A stretch of DNA of 64,000 nt from Adiantum capillus-veneris. Its lineage: Eukaryota > Streptophyta > Polypodiopsida > Polypodiales > Pteridaceae. Below, piece by piece: positions 47,362 through 58,985 of the stretch. Where the stretch lies: contig CM043953.1 in the NCBI GenBank assembly GCA_014529385.2, positions 91,329,842-91,393,841 of the forward strand, read 5' to 3'. The notes under the pieces are model-generated. The model worked only from the letters and a program-made list of their open reading frames with translations. It ran no database searches and was not told the DNA's origin. Positions within the stretch are counted from its first letter, which is position 1; the number at the start of each line of letters is the position of its first letter. Both the position numbers and the translations under genes were made by a program.

Positions 47362-49830
47362 TTACTCTCGGGAGCTTTTGACCAAGAATAGGTTTTGAAA
47401 TTCAAAACTCCCATCCTCGAAGAGAGGATTTGTAAAGGACCATACTGGAATTATTGGTTTCTTTTGCCATACCTGGGTGACCTTGGTTGTCAAAATTTCT
47501 TTTTGTTGTTGTTGGTCCCTTGGTTGAGAAGATTGGCTCGCTCCATTCTCCGTAACACTTTGTCCATCATGTCTTGACATTTCTTGAGAGCTAGAGATGA
47601 CTTCAATCTTCTTCGGTATGTGTGGTTCTTTTGGCACCCATTTGTATCTGCATCGTGTGATTAGCGTGTCTTTGCAGATATCCTTTGCCTTGACTGTGAC
47701 ATTGTCCTTGATTTTGCTTTTCGTGAAATTGCGATTATCTTCAAGCTGAAGTCATTTGATTGAAGAATGTTTACCTGACATCTTTGGTAGCCAGATTCTC
47801 CGATTTCCTTGATAGTAACCTTGTGCTTGAAGAATTGTAGATGGCACTTCCCAGGATGTTTTTGATGTCGTATTGAGATGTACAAGAGTGCCATTTTTGG
47901 GATTATTTATCGATGAAGTTTTATGTTGGTATGAAGGCCAGTTGGATTTGAAATTTCCTGCATCCCTTTGGCGAGCCTTGTTGGTCGGTTTCCTTTGGCG
48001 ATATAAATATGAGCTTTGTTGCTTTTGGGGACGCTTTTTGAAACCTTTATCCACCACATAAGCCGAGGTGTGTGGTTTTGGTAACCAAAGTTTCTTTTGA
48101 CCCTTATAATAGCCTTGCTCTGCTAAGGTGTAGTGGGAGGCTATCCATCCCATGTTTTTACCTTTCGTCAATTGGCTAGGCTCATTTACCCATATTGGGT
48201 CCTTGAACTTTATTTCTTCAGTTTTAATGTAGACCTTTGAAAACCTTTGGCGGCTGTGATCTCGCAGTGTAGGGTATTTCGGTTGAAAGATTTTCTTTGG
48301 AGTCTGCCTTTCATGTGGAAGCATGTGGTCAGTTGATATAGAAGCTCTATCTTCAACCTTTTTTGGTTGGATTGAAAACTCTGATTTAAGGGGCTGCTTC
48401 TGTTGGTAGGACATTTGTGGGCTCATTTTGGCTTTGCCTTTGTCGGAAGCCGATAATCTTGGAGCAGTAGTAGGCTGGATTTCTTGAGAGCTAGTCATGA
48501 TGACCATTGTTGAAAATTCAGGTTCTTCTGCCAATGTTTTTGCCCAATGCTTGGACAAAATCAAATGTGTACTCATTTTCGATGAATCCACCACTAGGAA
48601 TTTGTCTTTGATTACCTTTGACCGTAGTGTAAGGGTAGCTTTCGCAATCCCTAAACTTGTGATGGCTAATCCATGTGATATAGGAACCTGTACCTGAATT
48701 TCATACAGTTCTGGCTTATCTAGAAGTAACCACAGCCCATAAGACATGACATTAGTCGTGGCAGTGCAATCTATCTCTGCTGTAAAGTTGAATTTCAATT
48801 TCTCATGCACATCCAACGAGAATTTAATCTTCTTGTTGGCTGCCAAGTAACTGATGTCCTCTTTGCTTTTGGTACTTGTCTTGGACTTTTGTGCCTTGGA
48901 AGCTTTGTCATCCTCTTGTATGTTGAACTTCTTTGTCATTTGACTAGTTGTAGCATGTCCTGAGTGCTTACTATCTTCTGCTGTAGCTGCTTGTTGGTGT
49001 TCATTGCTAGTTTCTAACTGTGACGCCTTGATTCTTGATTTCAGAAGCTCTTTGTCACTATTTACTTCTTCTAGCACTTGAAGGTCATTCAATGGTGACT
49101 TTTCTTCTTGGAAATGTTTTGAAGCTTGTGTAGTAGGATGTTGAGGTTGACTCTCTTCCTCTGATGCAATGGTCACCGTAGCTTTTGGTTTCCCTTGTTC
49201 CATGGGTTTTTGTAGAGTCTCTTCTCGAAAATATTCATTCATATCCTGTATTGCTTGTCCTTGGTAGTCAATCTTGGACTCAGTCATTTCCCTTTCTTCT
49301 GTGCATTTTATGTCTTCAGTTACATCTTCTTTTAGCTTCTCATACTCTTTGATTTTTTCAATCACCAATGAAGAGTCCACAATAGAAAATTTATTTGGTA
49401 GACTTTCAACTTCATCCATTGACTCTATTTGCATGTCTTCCACTTGTGACGTGGCACTAAGATTTTTTGTTACCTTTGCCACCTCTTCTTGTGTTGGCTC
49501 ACTATCGTCAGAATCTTGGCTTCTTTTGCTCTTGAACCTTGAACTACGAGCTTCATCTTCATCACCTTGTGGATGCTTTGACTTGTCCTCACTGAAGTTC
49601 CTTAAACGATCTTGAATCAGCTGATTCAATTGATCTTTTTTGAAAGCCCGATTCTCTATGATAATGTCGTTGACACACTTGACTTCAAGCAACTGTGTCT
49701 TGAGCCTATCTTTTGTGCTCTGCGACAAGATCTGCTTCTTTTCTGGAGATCTTGTTGGGGATTCTTTCTTCCGTTCCCTTGTTGTCACAATCTGAACTTT
49801 GCTGGGCACATTTGGTCGCAATATGTTGTT
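47362..49830 (-). CDS. LARD-B ORF2: unknown protein with retropepsin-like segment, one internal stop
   Basis: Open minus-strand frame of 689 codons counted from TTG at 49821, stopped by TGA at 47754-47752, and reading on in the same frame for 130 more codons to 47362. Residues 1-330 are Lys/Glu/Ser-rich and probably disordered. Around residue 351, FTAEIDCTATTNVMS resembles a retropepsin active site, with Asp351 (codon 48771-48769) in DCTA instead of D[ST]GA, followed by LILSKHWAKTL in the place of the usual ILGxxW. Two copies of an aromatic motif follow: EQGYYKGQKKLWLPK (568-582) and AQGYYQGNRRIWLPK (666-680). The first ATG is at codon 130, so translation probably depends on ORF1, whose frame it overlaps in the -1 register. 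No RT follows. Function unknown; a Gag-protease-like role is inference. Confidence 0.6.
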
Positions 49831-50846
49831 ATCTCAACATGTGCACCCTTTGGACGAGGCAGCTTTCCATAATACTGCTGATAATGGTTTCTTGTGGTAT
49901 CTAGATATAGATATGACCTCTTCTTTGCATGCATGAACCTGAAGATTACGACTGACTTAGGTGTATCCACTGGCTTTGTCTCTTTATCCTTCATCGTCTT
50001 GTCCTTGAGAAGCTGAAAATAGCTTCGATTATTGCTTGCATACAAGATCAAATCACTATCCATGCTTTCTAGCATTTTTAATGCTAATTCTTCCATCAGT
50101 ATACGGTCTTTGACGTGGGGCTTCTGCATAGCCTTAGGGCTATGTTTCCGAGTTGATTTTGGTGAGTTCTGCACCGAGGGTGAAGATCGAACCGAATCTT
50201 TGTTTTCCGTTTCCCTTGATGGTGCTTTTGGATGGGGTCCAAGTATGTGACTTATAGGTTGCCCACAATTGCTAAACTCATCCATATTTTTCACATCGGC
50301 TATTTCATAGTGCCTATCGTATTTGTCGACCACAATGACATCTTGACCTGACCTTCTACATTGGGCATTGTGAATTTCCAGTGGTCTCTCCTCCGGCTCG
50401 GCATCTTCCAATTCTTCTTGAAATTCCACTTGGACTCCTGAAAAGGACACTGCTTCTTGTAAAACTGGACTTCTTAATCCCACTCTTGAAGATATAGGGT
50501 CTCTTTGTTGAGTTTGAACTCCCCCCATCCGAGAGGGTTCCATATCTGATGTTGGAATTTGTTTAATGACTGATGATATGACTTCTTGTGCTTTGTTAAG
50601 TAGCTCTTGAGACCGAGCTAGTTCTTTTTGAAGTTGGGCTATCTTCATAGCTGGTACCTCTTGTTCTGGTGCAGTGCACGAGACTTGTGTTGTGTCTTTC
50701 CATGTTGTGTCTTGTGTTTTGCCTTGTTGTGTGTCATGTGGTGTGTCACTCATTTCTACATTGACAGCTGTCGTTGTTAACTCTTCCAAGTGCGTAGTTA
50801 GAGGTAAACCCATGACGAGATGGTATACATTACCACCTTTAGACAT
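49785..50846 (-). CDS. LARD-B ORF1: unknown 353-residue protein
   Basis: Starts at ATG 50846 and ends 49785, overlapping ORF2 by about 46 bp in a different register. Residues 68-98 (IAQLQKELARSQELLNKAQE) look coiled-coil. A middle part is acidic and Ser/Pro-rich. The C-terminus contains VVIFRFMHAKKRSYLYLD. The frame is open upstream of the ATG (VENNHYFTAEAFGSRGEDY), and similar-style sequence continues in shifted frames to about 51348, so the ancestral protein was probably about 520 residues starting MASHRNQ. No Gag, zinc-knuckle or enzyme motif is seen. Its place before a protease-like frame suggests a structural role, which is inference. Confidence 0.55.
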   Translation of the reverse strand: MSKGGNVYHLVMGLPLTTHLEELTTTAVNVEMSDTPHDTQQGKTQDTTWKDTTQVSCTAPEQEVPAMKIAQLQKELARSQELLNKAQEVISSVIKQIPTSDMEPSRMGGVQTQQRDPISSRVGLRSPVLQEAVSFSGVQVEFQEELEDAEPEERPLEIHNAQCRRSGQDVIVVDKYDRHYEIADVKNMDEFSNCGQPISHILGPHPKAPSRETENKDSVRSSPSVQNSPKSTRKHSPKAMQKPHVKDRILMEELALKMLESMDSDLILYASNNRSYFQLLKDKTMKDKETKPVDTPKSVVIFRFMHAKKRSYLYLDTTRNHYQQYYGKLPRPKGAHVEITTYCDQMCPAKFRL

Positions 50847-50899
50847 GTAGTCTTCTCCTCTTGAGCCAAACGCTTCTGCAGTAAAGTAATGATTGTTTT

Positions 50900-51605
50900 C
50901 TACAGGAACTTCCTGACTTGTGACAACCCGTAGTATTGACCGTCTTCGTCTCCATAGAGGGTACCAATTTTCCGTTTTCCATCTTGTGCTTTGTACAGAA
51001 AAATACTTGGAGGATATGCGTAGAGTTCTGTAAGTTGATCCTTGTACAACATTTCTATCTCATTGTCAATGTATTTTCCGTGCCTCATGTAAATTGATCC
51101 CAGACAGTCTTCCATGAAATTGGATGTGGGTGTAGTACATTCTTCGCTGTTTCAACTTCCACATATTGAGATGTCCGAGTTTCCTATGTATCTTTCTTTG
51201 TCTTGATGCACAAATTCCGTTTGTCATCCTCATAGCATGGCAGTCCTTTGTAGTATTTAATCAGATAGATCCAAATTTGCTCTCTTGTAATTTCTGTGGA
51301 TGTACTTGAAGCCTCATCTTGGCTGGTCTGATTCCTATGAGACGCCATTGCTTTCGTCTTGACTCCCTTGTTGTACCTGTTCAATGATAGCTCTAATTGC
51401 TTGCCTCAATGCTTTATTAGCACCCTTGTGTCGGTCTTTTTCGCTTGAGGTTCTTCAGCTTTTGTGGATGTCTTAATCTCTGAGTTTTCTGAACTGGGCT
51501 TTGCTTGAACTTCTTGGCTCCCTTGCTTGACAAGGCTGATACTGACTTGTCTGGCTGCTTGCTTTGCCTAGAGCTTTTTAGCAGGCCTCGATCTAGTGGA
51601 AGCAT
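50900..51605 (-). pseudogene. LARD-B: frameshifted N-terminal part of ORF1 and a small upstream frame
   Basis: Three minus-strand frames in different registers. 51605-51417 is basic. 51384-51184 includes MASHRNQ (ATG at 51348) and EQIWIYLIKYYKGLPCYEDD. 51115-50900 includes LYKDQLTELYAYPPS and RKIGTLYGDEDGQYYGLSQV. The last two read like one compact domain broken by shifts and leading into ORF1. The aromatic-rich composition differs from the disordered C-terminal parts, which suggests a folded domain. Not recognised. Confidence 0.5.
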
Positions 51606-54590
51606 TGTGATAAGTTATGCAACTTACCACTATAATGCAACGACTGTCCCCTTTGTAGCGATTCTTGAGTCGAGCTAACCTGTGTTCACTTTAGCACACA
51701 ATCTACAAAATTCTATTTAGCTGGCAAACTTTTTCACAATGAATGAAAAAATTCTTGATGTACCTTTGACGGCCACACTTGTTCCTTGAGCTCGGAAGTG
51801 ACTTTCAAGTTTGCTTTTAGCTGAACTAAACTTAAGCTAGCACAAGAGAATTATGCGCAAGTCTCAATGATTTGCTAGCAAAAATCTTGTGTTAAAGTTC
51901 TCCAAAACTTGCGACTGTTGTTGCAAAATGAAGAGTCCTTGTGTATGGTCTTACTGCTACCAGATTTGTGTATGGACGCTCAAATTTTACACTAGGCCGT
52001 AGTTAACTTTTACACCTTCCCGCGGGTGACCAATGGTTTTCCCAAAAGATAATTTCAATCTGCTAACTTAGCAGTCTTCAAAACCGTGGCCGTTTTCTCA
52101 CAATTCTTTCGAACTGTCGGTTTTAGACACTCGTGACTTCCGGATGCATTTTGAGGCCTTAAACGATCTTTTTTTTCAAAGTTGAACTAAATGGTTGCCG
52201 TTGGCATGCATTTAGTTCAAGTTTTGCTCTAAGATCTATAGAGTTTCTCTCAGGCTACGTTTTGATATAAAAACTTTTCCAATCCGATACCGTTTGTGAA
52301 AGTTATGGCCAAAACAGTGAATTGCAGTTTAGAATGGTCAAAATGAGTCCAAATTCAATTTTGAAAAAAGATTTGGGATCTCTGTGAGACTGTGAACACT
52401 CCTGTATGGTCAAAATTACAATTGGATCCTAAAACTGGCCTGGAGACATCCTACGCGTAGGATGTCTATATGCTCAGAATTTAACAAAATTTGGTCCAGA
52501 GACTCCTCTTAAGTCTAGCAACACAATGGTATGCTCATAATTTTATTTGGACCTAAAAATGGCCTTGAGACATCCTACGCGTAGGATGTCTTTTTGCTCA
52601 GAATGACTTGAAATTTTCACCCCAGCTTCTCCTTGATGTGCTGATCACAGTGGTATGCTCATAAGTTGGTTTGGAGTCCTAAATCAAGCTGGAGACATCC
52701 TACGCGTAGGATATCTAACTGCTCAGATTTTGTCCAAACTTGATCCCAAGCTTCTCCTAGTGCTCAACAACCCAATGGTATGCTTAGATTTGAATTTGGA
52801 TGCCAATAGGTCAAGATTTGGGCTGCATAGGCTTCTAGTGCACTCCAAGAGTAGGATGTCTGACAATTCTTGTCTTTGCTTGGTAAATAGGCCAAACAAG
52901 GTCCAAATTAACTTTTGAAAAAAGTTATGGAATCCTTGAGACACTTAGAACCTCCCTATATGGCTACATTAGAATTTTGACCACTTTATGACCCTGGAGA
53001 CATCCTACACGTAGGATGTCTTTTTGCTCTGTTTCAACTCAAACTTGCACTGTAGCTTCCCCTTGATGTGCTAAACTCACAGCTATTTTTACTTTTTGAT
53101 TCTGACACCTATAGGTTGGTCAAATGATCAAGAATCTGTTCCAAAAGCCTGATGTCTATTCTGATGAATTCCCAAGTCAAATCAACCCAAATTGGACCAA
53201 ATTTGCCTAGGAGGCTTATCTAAGGCTATATGACAACATGATATGGTCACAGTAGAATTTTGGTTTCAGAATTATGCAGTAGACATCCTACGCGTAGGAT
53301 GTCTTTTTGTCCAGAATGAACCCAAACTTGGACCAAAGATTCCCCTAGTCTTCAGCAACCCACTGGTATGCTTAGATTTAAGTTTGGATATCAAAAGACC
53401 CCAAAACTAGCTATTCTTGCCTTTTTCAGTCAAAAATAATAAAGTCTGTTCGATCTTCCTTTCGTTGACCCAAATGAGATGAAATTTATCACATGCACTC
53501 AATACAACATTTAGAACATGCCTATGGAGTCATTCTATGGTTTGGTGTCAAAATTAGGCCTTGGACACAATTTGGGTAGGATGTCTGGCAATTCTCGTCT
53601 TTTGGCTTTGATCTGTCAAAATTTGGTCAAATTTCCACTTTCCAGGTGAAAATAGGGTAGAACCTACCTTCTAAACACATTGGTAACCTCAGATTTTTCA
53701 AAAAAGTGTCCAGATCACCCTCTAGACATCCTACGCGTAGGATGTCTACTGCTTATTTTTTCAGACTGAAGTGTCTCTGATGCTTCCTTATGCTCTCATC
53801 AAGTGCAACTATGCTTCCTTATGCTCTCATCAAGTGCAAGTATGCTTCACAATTGCAAAAACATGCAAAAATCACTCAATTTAAGCCTTTTCTGAACTTT
53901 TACGTTTTTTGACTCCGCCTTTTGGCTTTTGGTCAACAAAAATAGGGAAAAACACTCAAGTCAATATGTTACTAGGGTAAAACCTACCCTCTGAACCCAC
54001 TGGTAACCTCAATTTTCCCAAATTCCCTGCCAAAAGTGCCCTAGAGACATCCTACGCGTAGGATGTCTACTGTCTTAAAATGCAATTTTTTTCTGGCAGT
54101 AGTACTCCCTATGCTCTGTAGAGCTCTCAACAACAATCACAAAAACTTTTGGACTTCAAATCAGCTTCCAAACACAATTTACCGTCTTTCCTACTTAGCG
54201 TTTCCCACTTCTCTGATAAGCCTAACAACAAATAAGACATGCATAAAGTACTCTAGATCAACAATCAAGATATCCTACTTACCCTACTCCTACTCATCAT
54301 GTGAGATGGTGATTTTGATGTCTTGGTTGCTTCCTGGCCTCACACGGACTCTCAAATCAACCTACCACCACATCTACCACTCCAACTCCTACTCTCTACA
54401 CCACAACCTACTACTACCTAATACTACCTAAGACGAAGGATCTAGGCCAGACACACGCTTCCTAGACTCCTCCTAAGACCTAGAGAGTCCACCACCCTCT
54501 GATCCTATCTAAATGTAAAATAGTACTCTGGCAAGCCAGAGGGACCTCTATCCTCAAGAACTAGTCTCAGTCACCTACTTAGGGCCCTCG
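51606..54590 (-). other. LARD-B untranslated leader
   Basis: Nearly 3 kb between the primer site and the first frames, with no gene. It contains the palindrome array (52444-54068) in a degenerate repeat whose units share phrases such as ATGGTATGCTCA and TTGGTCCAGAGACTCC. Confidence 0.75.
52444..54068 (-). repeat. Array of seven 24-bp palindromes centred on ACGCGT
   Basis: Half-site AGACATCCTACG joined to its exact reverse complement occurs at 52444, 52568, 52693, 52998, 53281, 53724 and 54045. Five copies are perfect and two (52693, 52998) have one change. Right half-sites only occur near 52849-52861 and 53575-53586. The first three are 124-125 bp apart; later spacings are 283-443 bp. The palindrome sits in the leader, and single half-sites recur in both LTRs (near 45500 and 54945). 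Confidence 0.93.
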
Positions 54591-54608
54591 TCCCCGGCAG
54601 CGGCGCCA
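54591..54608 (-). other. Primer binding site of LARD-B, tRNA-Asp type
   Basis: Minus strand reads TGGCGCCGCTGCCGGGGA, one base from the tRNA-Asp site, one base inside the 5' LTR end. It proves the element's orientation. Confidence 0.9.
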
Positions 54609-54609
54609 A

Positions 54610-55662
54610 TGTTGGACGAATACGCCGCGACGAACGTCAGCACATCGAGAACTCACCTAACATGTAATGTCATCTAAGGATGAAGCTCGACCCGCAGGTG
54701 CATGGAAGTAAGCAAAGGGTGTCAACCTCTACTCTACCGACTAATGACTACTTCCTACAGAGATATCAACTCTACATGACATCGGTTCTGTGAATGTGAG
54801 AGTCTCCTATGATGCTACCGCAAGCCAAAAGCTCATTAGACGTTCTCGAAACGTTACGAAACTTGAGGGATATTCTATCAACACCAATAGGCCACTCTCC
54901 CTAAGGTCCGTGACCAAAAAAACCTACTCAATACCCTCCGTGCAGAAAACGCGTAGGATGTTTGGCCGATTTTTGTAGGTCGAAGTTTTCGAAAACTAAA
55001 GTGCTTAATGTGTAGCTCTACTCGCTCTGATCGCGTGGATATGCTGAATGCAAAAATGGACAACAGTTACTCACCGAAACTCCAAAAGTAGCTCGTGGTT
55101 GAATCTACCAAAACACAGACGAACGCGCGTGATGTAAGCATCAACGCGTAGCTCTCCTCGTGGGCAACACACTGCTGCTCTCCGTTTGCGATTCCGACCA
55201 CCGTAGCTCCTGTAGCGCGCACACACACTCTCTCACTCTCTCGCAGTCTCCCAACGACACAAAAGATCAGATTATTAGAAGTCTCTTTACAAAGGTTTAG
55301 GTTTTGGCTTATATACTAAGCCTTAGAAAACCTAATGTCCGACCAAAATGACCTGATTTGTCCCTAGGCTTCTATAGAGCTTAATTACAACACTGTGAGC
55401 TGGCTTCACTCATCCAACAAGCATCTGTGGCCAAAATACAATTGCCGACTTAAAATATGAAGTTCCCGTAAACATTACAAAAGTGGCCGTAATGGCTCAA
55501 AATAATAATAACGGGATATTCGATGATGTCCATGAGCTTGTATCTTCACATTATAGCATCCATCTTCGTCTTCATCACTTCATCAACATCTTTATTTGGA
55601 ATCTTTAGAGAATCTTCATGGAATCTTTGTGGAAGCGTTGTTGAAAGGTTGACCTTTCAACA
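54610..55662 (-). repeat. LARD-B 5' LTR (right on the plus strand)
   Basis: Pairs with 45163-46216. The tip inverted repeat lies at 55639-55662 and the minus-strand TATA box near 55308-55316. It is followed by the target duplication CATAA at 55663-55667. Confidence 0.93.
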
Positions 55663-56723
55663 CATAATCATGTGTGTGTAGCCATAGAAACCAAAAATGA
55701 GAAATCGGACAGGGTTTGGATGATTAGGGCTATGAGATATGAGCAATTAGTTTTGCAATGATTGATGAGTGGCTATGGAAATGCAATTGGGACATATTTT
55801 ATGCTCGACATTTTGTGTATGCAATGCTTGATCAAGTAATCACCTTTATTTTTTTTGAACTTTCATGTATTATGATTCCATGTAGAATGTGTGACTTAAC
55901 GTATGTGCTAATTCATGCAATTATGCACTATGAACTGATTTGGAATTATACTATGAATGTGTCATTGATACCAAAGCGAAGAAGTGTTTGTATGTCTTCA
56001 TTGAAATTTACATTAAATCAATCAAATATGGCAATGAAATGTATGGCATCGTGTGTATGAATTATTATGTGCACCATTTATGCCATTCAATTGATCCACG
56101 TAGAGAAGAGTCATAATTTGAGCATAAGTTTTGGTGCTAGTTTGTATCGTACTCGAAAATGCTTATCTAATCAATGAAAAGGATCAAGAGGTCAAGTTTT
56201 ACCAAAATTCAAGAGCACTACTTTTGTTGATTGAATTTACTTGCAAAAATGATGGTACTCTCATTTGAGTTTCGTAAACAGGAGCTATGCTTGTAAAACA
56301 AGCTCCGCACACAAACGGTGAAGGAATGTCCTTTAAGGGAGATTTATTCCCTTCTTGTTGCTCGGGTGAACGAATGTCAACACACACACTCACACACACA
56401 AAATGGCCACTTATTGGCAATTCTGGCTTCCTTCTGGCCTGCCAATCACTTTTGGCATCTTCACTGTACACACACACATATGCATTTTCAGCCTGCCTAA
56501 TATGGCGCATAAAGAGCAAATCGCATGCAGCTTGTGCTACTGTCCATCGCGTTCTAGCTCAAACCTCACACAACCTTTTTCCACTAGAAGCCAAACCTGC
56601 CAGTGGTGCATCAAGTTAAACACTCTCATATCGTGTAGCGTGCCTCACTTGCAGACCCCGCCATGCTCGACTGGCCCGCCATTTTTGGCAAATACAAAAA
56701 GGCCACTCCCTTGGCGTTTTAGC

Positions 56724-56772
<49 letters not shown>
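56724..56772. repeat. (AC)n microsatellite
   Basis: About 24 uninterrupted AC repeats. It lies in a 1.4-kb block that has at least eight shorter CA runs. Confidence 0.97.
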
Positions 56773-56776
<4 letters not shown>

Positions 56777-58595
56777 AGCTTCTCTGGCGCCATCATGGAG
56801 ACCTTGCACAGCTCGGCAATCTTGGGTCCCAATTTCGCTGCCTTAAAAGCATGTACACACACTCTTGCTCTGTCTTGTACACCTGCATTCCCTGCCAAGA
56901 TTGGCTGGTAGCTCTAAACACACACCTACATGCTCTTTTGTGAAGCTGGGTCCCTCTGTTGCTCGCACACACACACACACTCAGTCAGGCTTTTTCTCTA
57001 GTTCTCCATGGCGCAGTGCAACCGAAGAGTAGTCCAGACTCAGCCCGCCATGCACGTTTGGATGCAGCTCCGGCTGCAACTCAACACACAGGCACGCAGA
57101 CTCTCATGCCATGAGTCATAAGAGAAGGGAGGTCTCCAAAGCTTTATGGGATGGTCCCTGTCAGGGAACTGTAAGAAAAATCTAATCTTTCGAGAGACAG
57201 CAAGGAGGAGCAAATTGCAGCGGGGGCAGGGCCAGAAATGAGACAGTGAGAGGGAGAAGAGGCGGGTGCAGTTTGCGAGGGGGCCCAACTCTGGCCATGG
57301 CAGACAGGTCTCATCGGCACCAACAAAAGCTCATCATCAAGCCCCATCCACACACACGAACACAACCTCCCACACACAACTGAGGCACACACCCAAACAC
57401 ACACGCACACTGTGCCATTAAATCAAGCCCCGAATCTCCCAGCGTCCTGGTCCCGCCATCAACTCCGACTTAGGCTCCATTTTGGTGGCACATCCACACA
57501 CACTGCCCCACTCACATACCCGCCTGCGTGTTCAGCCGATTACTTCACTGACCCAAACAAACACACACTTTTCTGTAGTCCTGCAATGCCCTCCGCGATT
57601 GACCATGGCTCATCACCCAGCAACAATCTCTTCAGCTTCCTGCATGCTTCGTCCTGGCTCATAATTTATGTGTAGATATAATTTTTTCTTATTGGAGGTG
57701 ATTCCCACACGATCATCCACTTTTCCATAAAACTTGAGTCATGAACACTCATTGTCGTCGAATCAATCCTACTCTCCAGAAATGTGCTCAAAGGGACTTA
57801 AAAATTGATCAAAAAGTCATGAATCTCCTCTCACTTAAAAGAAGCAATATAAAATTTTTACAAATGATTAACAATTTGACTGTCTAACAATCTTGCATTA
57901 AAGGGATCTGCCTGCACTTGATGAAGTTTATTTTTTGGTCGTTACGGCTAGCATTTGTAAGCATTGATAGCCATATGAGCCTTGATTGGCCACTGATGAC
58001 GTGGTACAAATGTGAAGATCTTCTTTGATGACATTATCTATTTTGTCAGGTATCATAAAATTGATTCATGAGTGTAAACATACTCATCTTGTGAGAATTC
58101 CTTGAACAATGTTGTTTTCTCACTTCGGCTTTGTATGTCAAATTTAACTAAGAGAGCAAGAAAGCAAAGCATCAATTGTGCGTGTTAATTTTGAAAATTT
58201 TCTATGCATAGTAAGTGTCATTGCACAAATCTTCCTGGCTCATGCATGACCTAATGAAGAAAATGAAAAGATTCTTTTGGGCATTACATGTGAGCTTTGT
58301 TTGAGAGGTTACATTGATAGTGCAAGGTCGAGACAAGAACTTCATGTTGGAGTTGAATGTTACATTTTTAAGTGCTTGATTTGATTGCAAATTATTTCAT
58401 AGCACTAAAATTGAAATTCTGTGAATGACCAGAGGATAGTAAAATTTCGGGCTTGTGATTTAGCCTGTTTTTAGTGCTTGTTTTGAAATTCCAAATGCCT
58501 AAAAGTACTGATGATTTGAGTCTTTTGTGAAGGGATGTGGCAGGTGTGTGATTCCAAATGATCCAACAAGGGGTCATCATTGCGATATTGCAAAA

Positions 58596-58985
58596 TTTGG
58601 CTAATTAGAGCCATTCCAAATGTTTGGATTAAAGTTGTAATGCTAGCTCATAGCTTGGTCTAAAAATGCCAATTTTTTCATTTTGAGCTAGTATTTACCC
58701 AAACTTATTTGAGATTTCAAGTACAAATTTGGCTAGTAAGAGCCATTCATTTCATTAAGTTGCAGTAATCTCTAGCTCATAGAGTATGCTCTAAAATTGT
58801 AAAATTTATTGAGCTAGTTGTTAGCCAACTTTTTGAAAAGCTTTAAATTGTAAAATTTGGCTATCAAGAGCCACTTTATTTCATCCAAAAGTTGCATTAT
58901 TTTCAGCTCTTAGCTTGTTTTTTCCATATTTCATTGAGCTAGAAAATAGTAAACTTTGAATCATGCATGAGAGATGATAAAAATT
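58596..58985. repeat. Three-unit degenerate tandem repeat, about 130 bp
   Basis: Units start TTTGGCTAATTAGAGCC (58596), TTTGGCTAGTAAGAGCC (58728) and TTTGGCTATCAAGAGCC (58856). Each has an AGCTCATAGC-type phrase about 50 bp in and a GAGCTAG phrase about 90 bp in. Confidence 0.8.

Larger units (their letters stand above)
45163..55662 (-). mobile_element. LARD-B: complete 10.5-kb LTR element without RT or integrase, minus strand
   Basis: Bounded by LTRs of 1054 and 1053 bp and a perfect CATAA target duplication. The primer site next to the right LTR and the polypurine tract next to the left LTR place it on the minus strand. Order on that strand: 5' LTR, primer site, 3-kb leader with a palindrome array, broken upstream frames (51605-50900), ORF1 (50846-49785), ORF2 (49830-47752, continuing after one stop to 47362), 1.1-kb 3' region, polypurine tract, 3' LTR. 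No RT, RNase H or integrase motif occurs in about 8.4 kb of internal DNA. The LTRs differ by roughly 3 percent by eye, so it is older than chromovirus-1. It needs enzymes from elsewhere. Confidence 0.88.

Noticed and set aside
47873-49904. Several plus-strand open frames opposite LARD-B ORF2
   Set aside because: Antisense shadows of a low-complexity Lys/Glu/Ser-rich minus-strand frame.
52444-54068. CRISPR-like array in the palindrome repeats
   Set aside because: Spacing is irregular (124-443 bp), intervening sequences are related to each other, and the context is a plant LTR element leader.
56287-56846. Overlapping plus-strand frames of about 110-147 codons
   Set aside because: Rich in His/Thr from CA repeats, no domain, no consistent frame; treated as non-coding.
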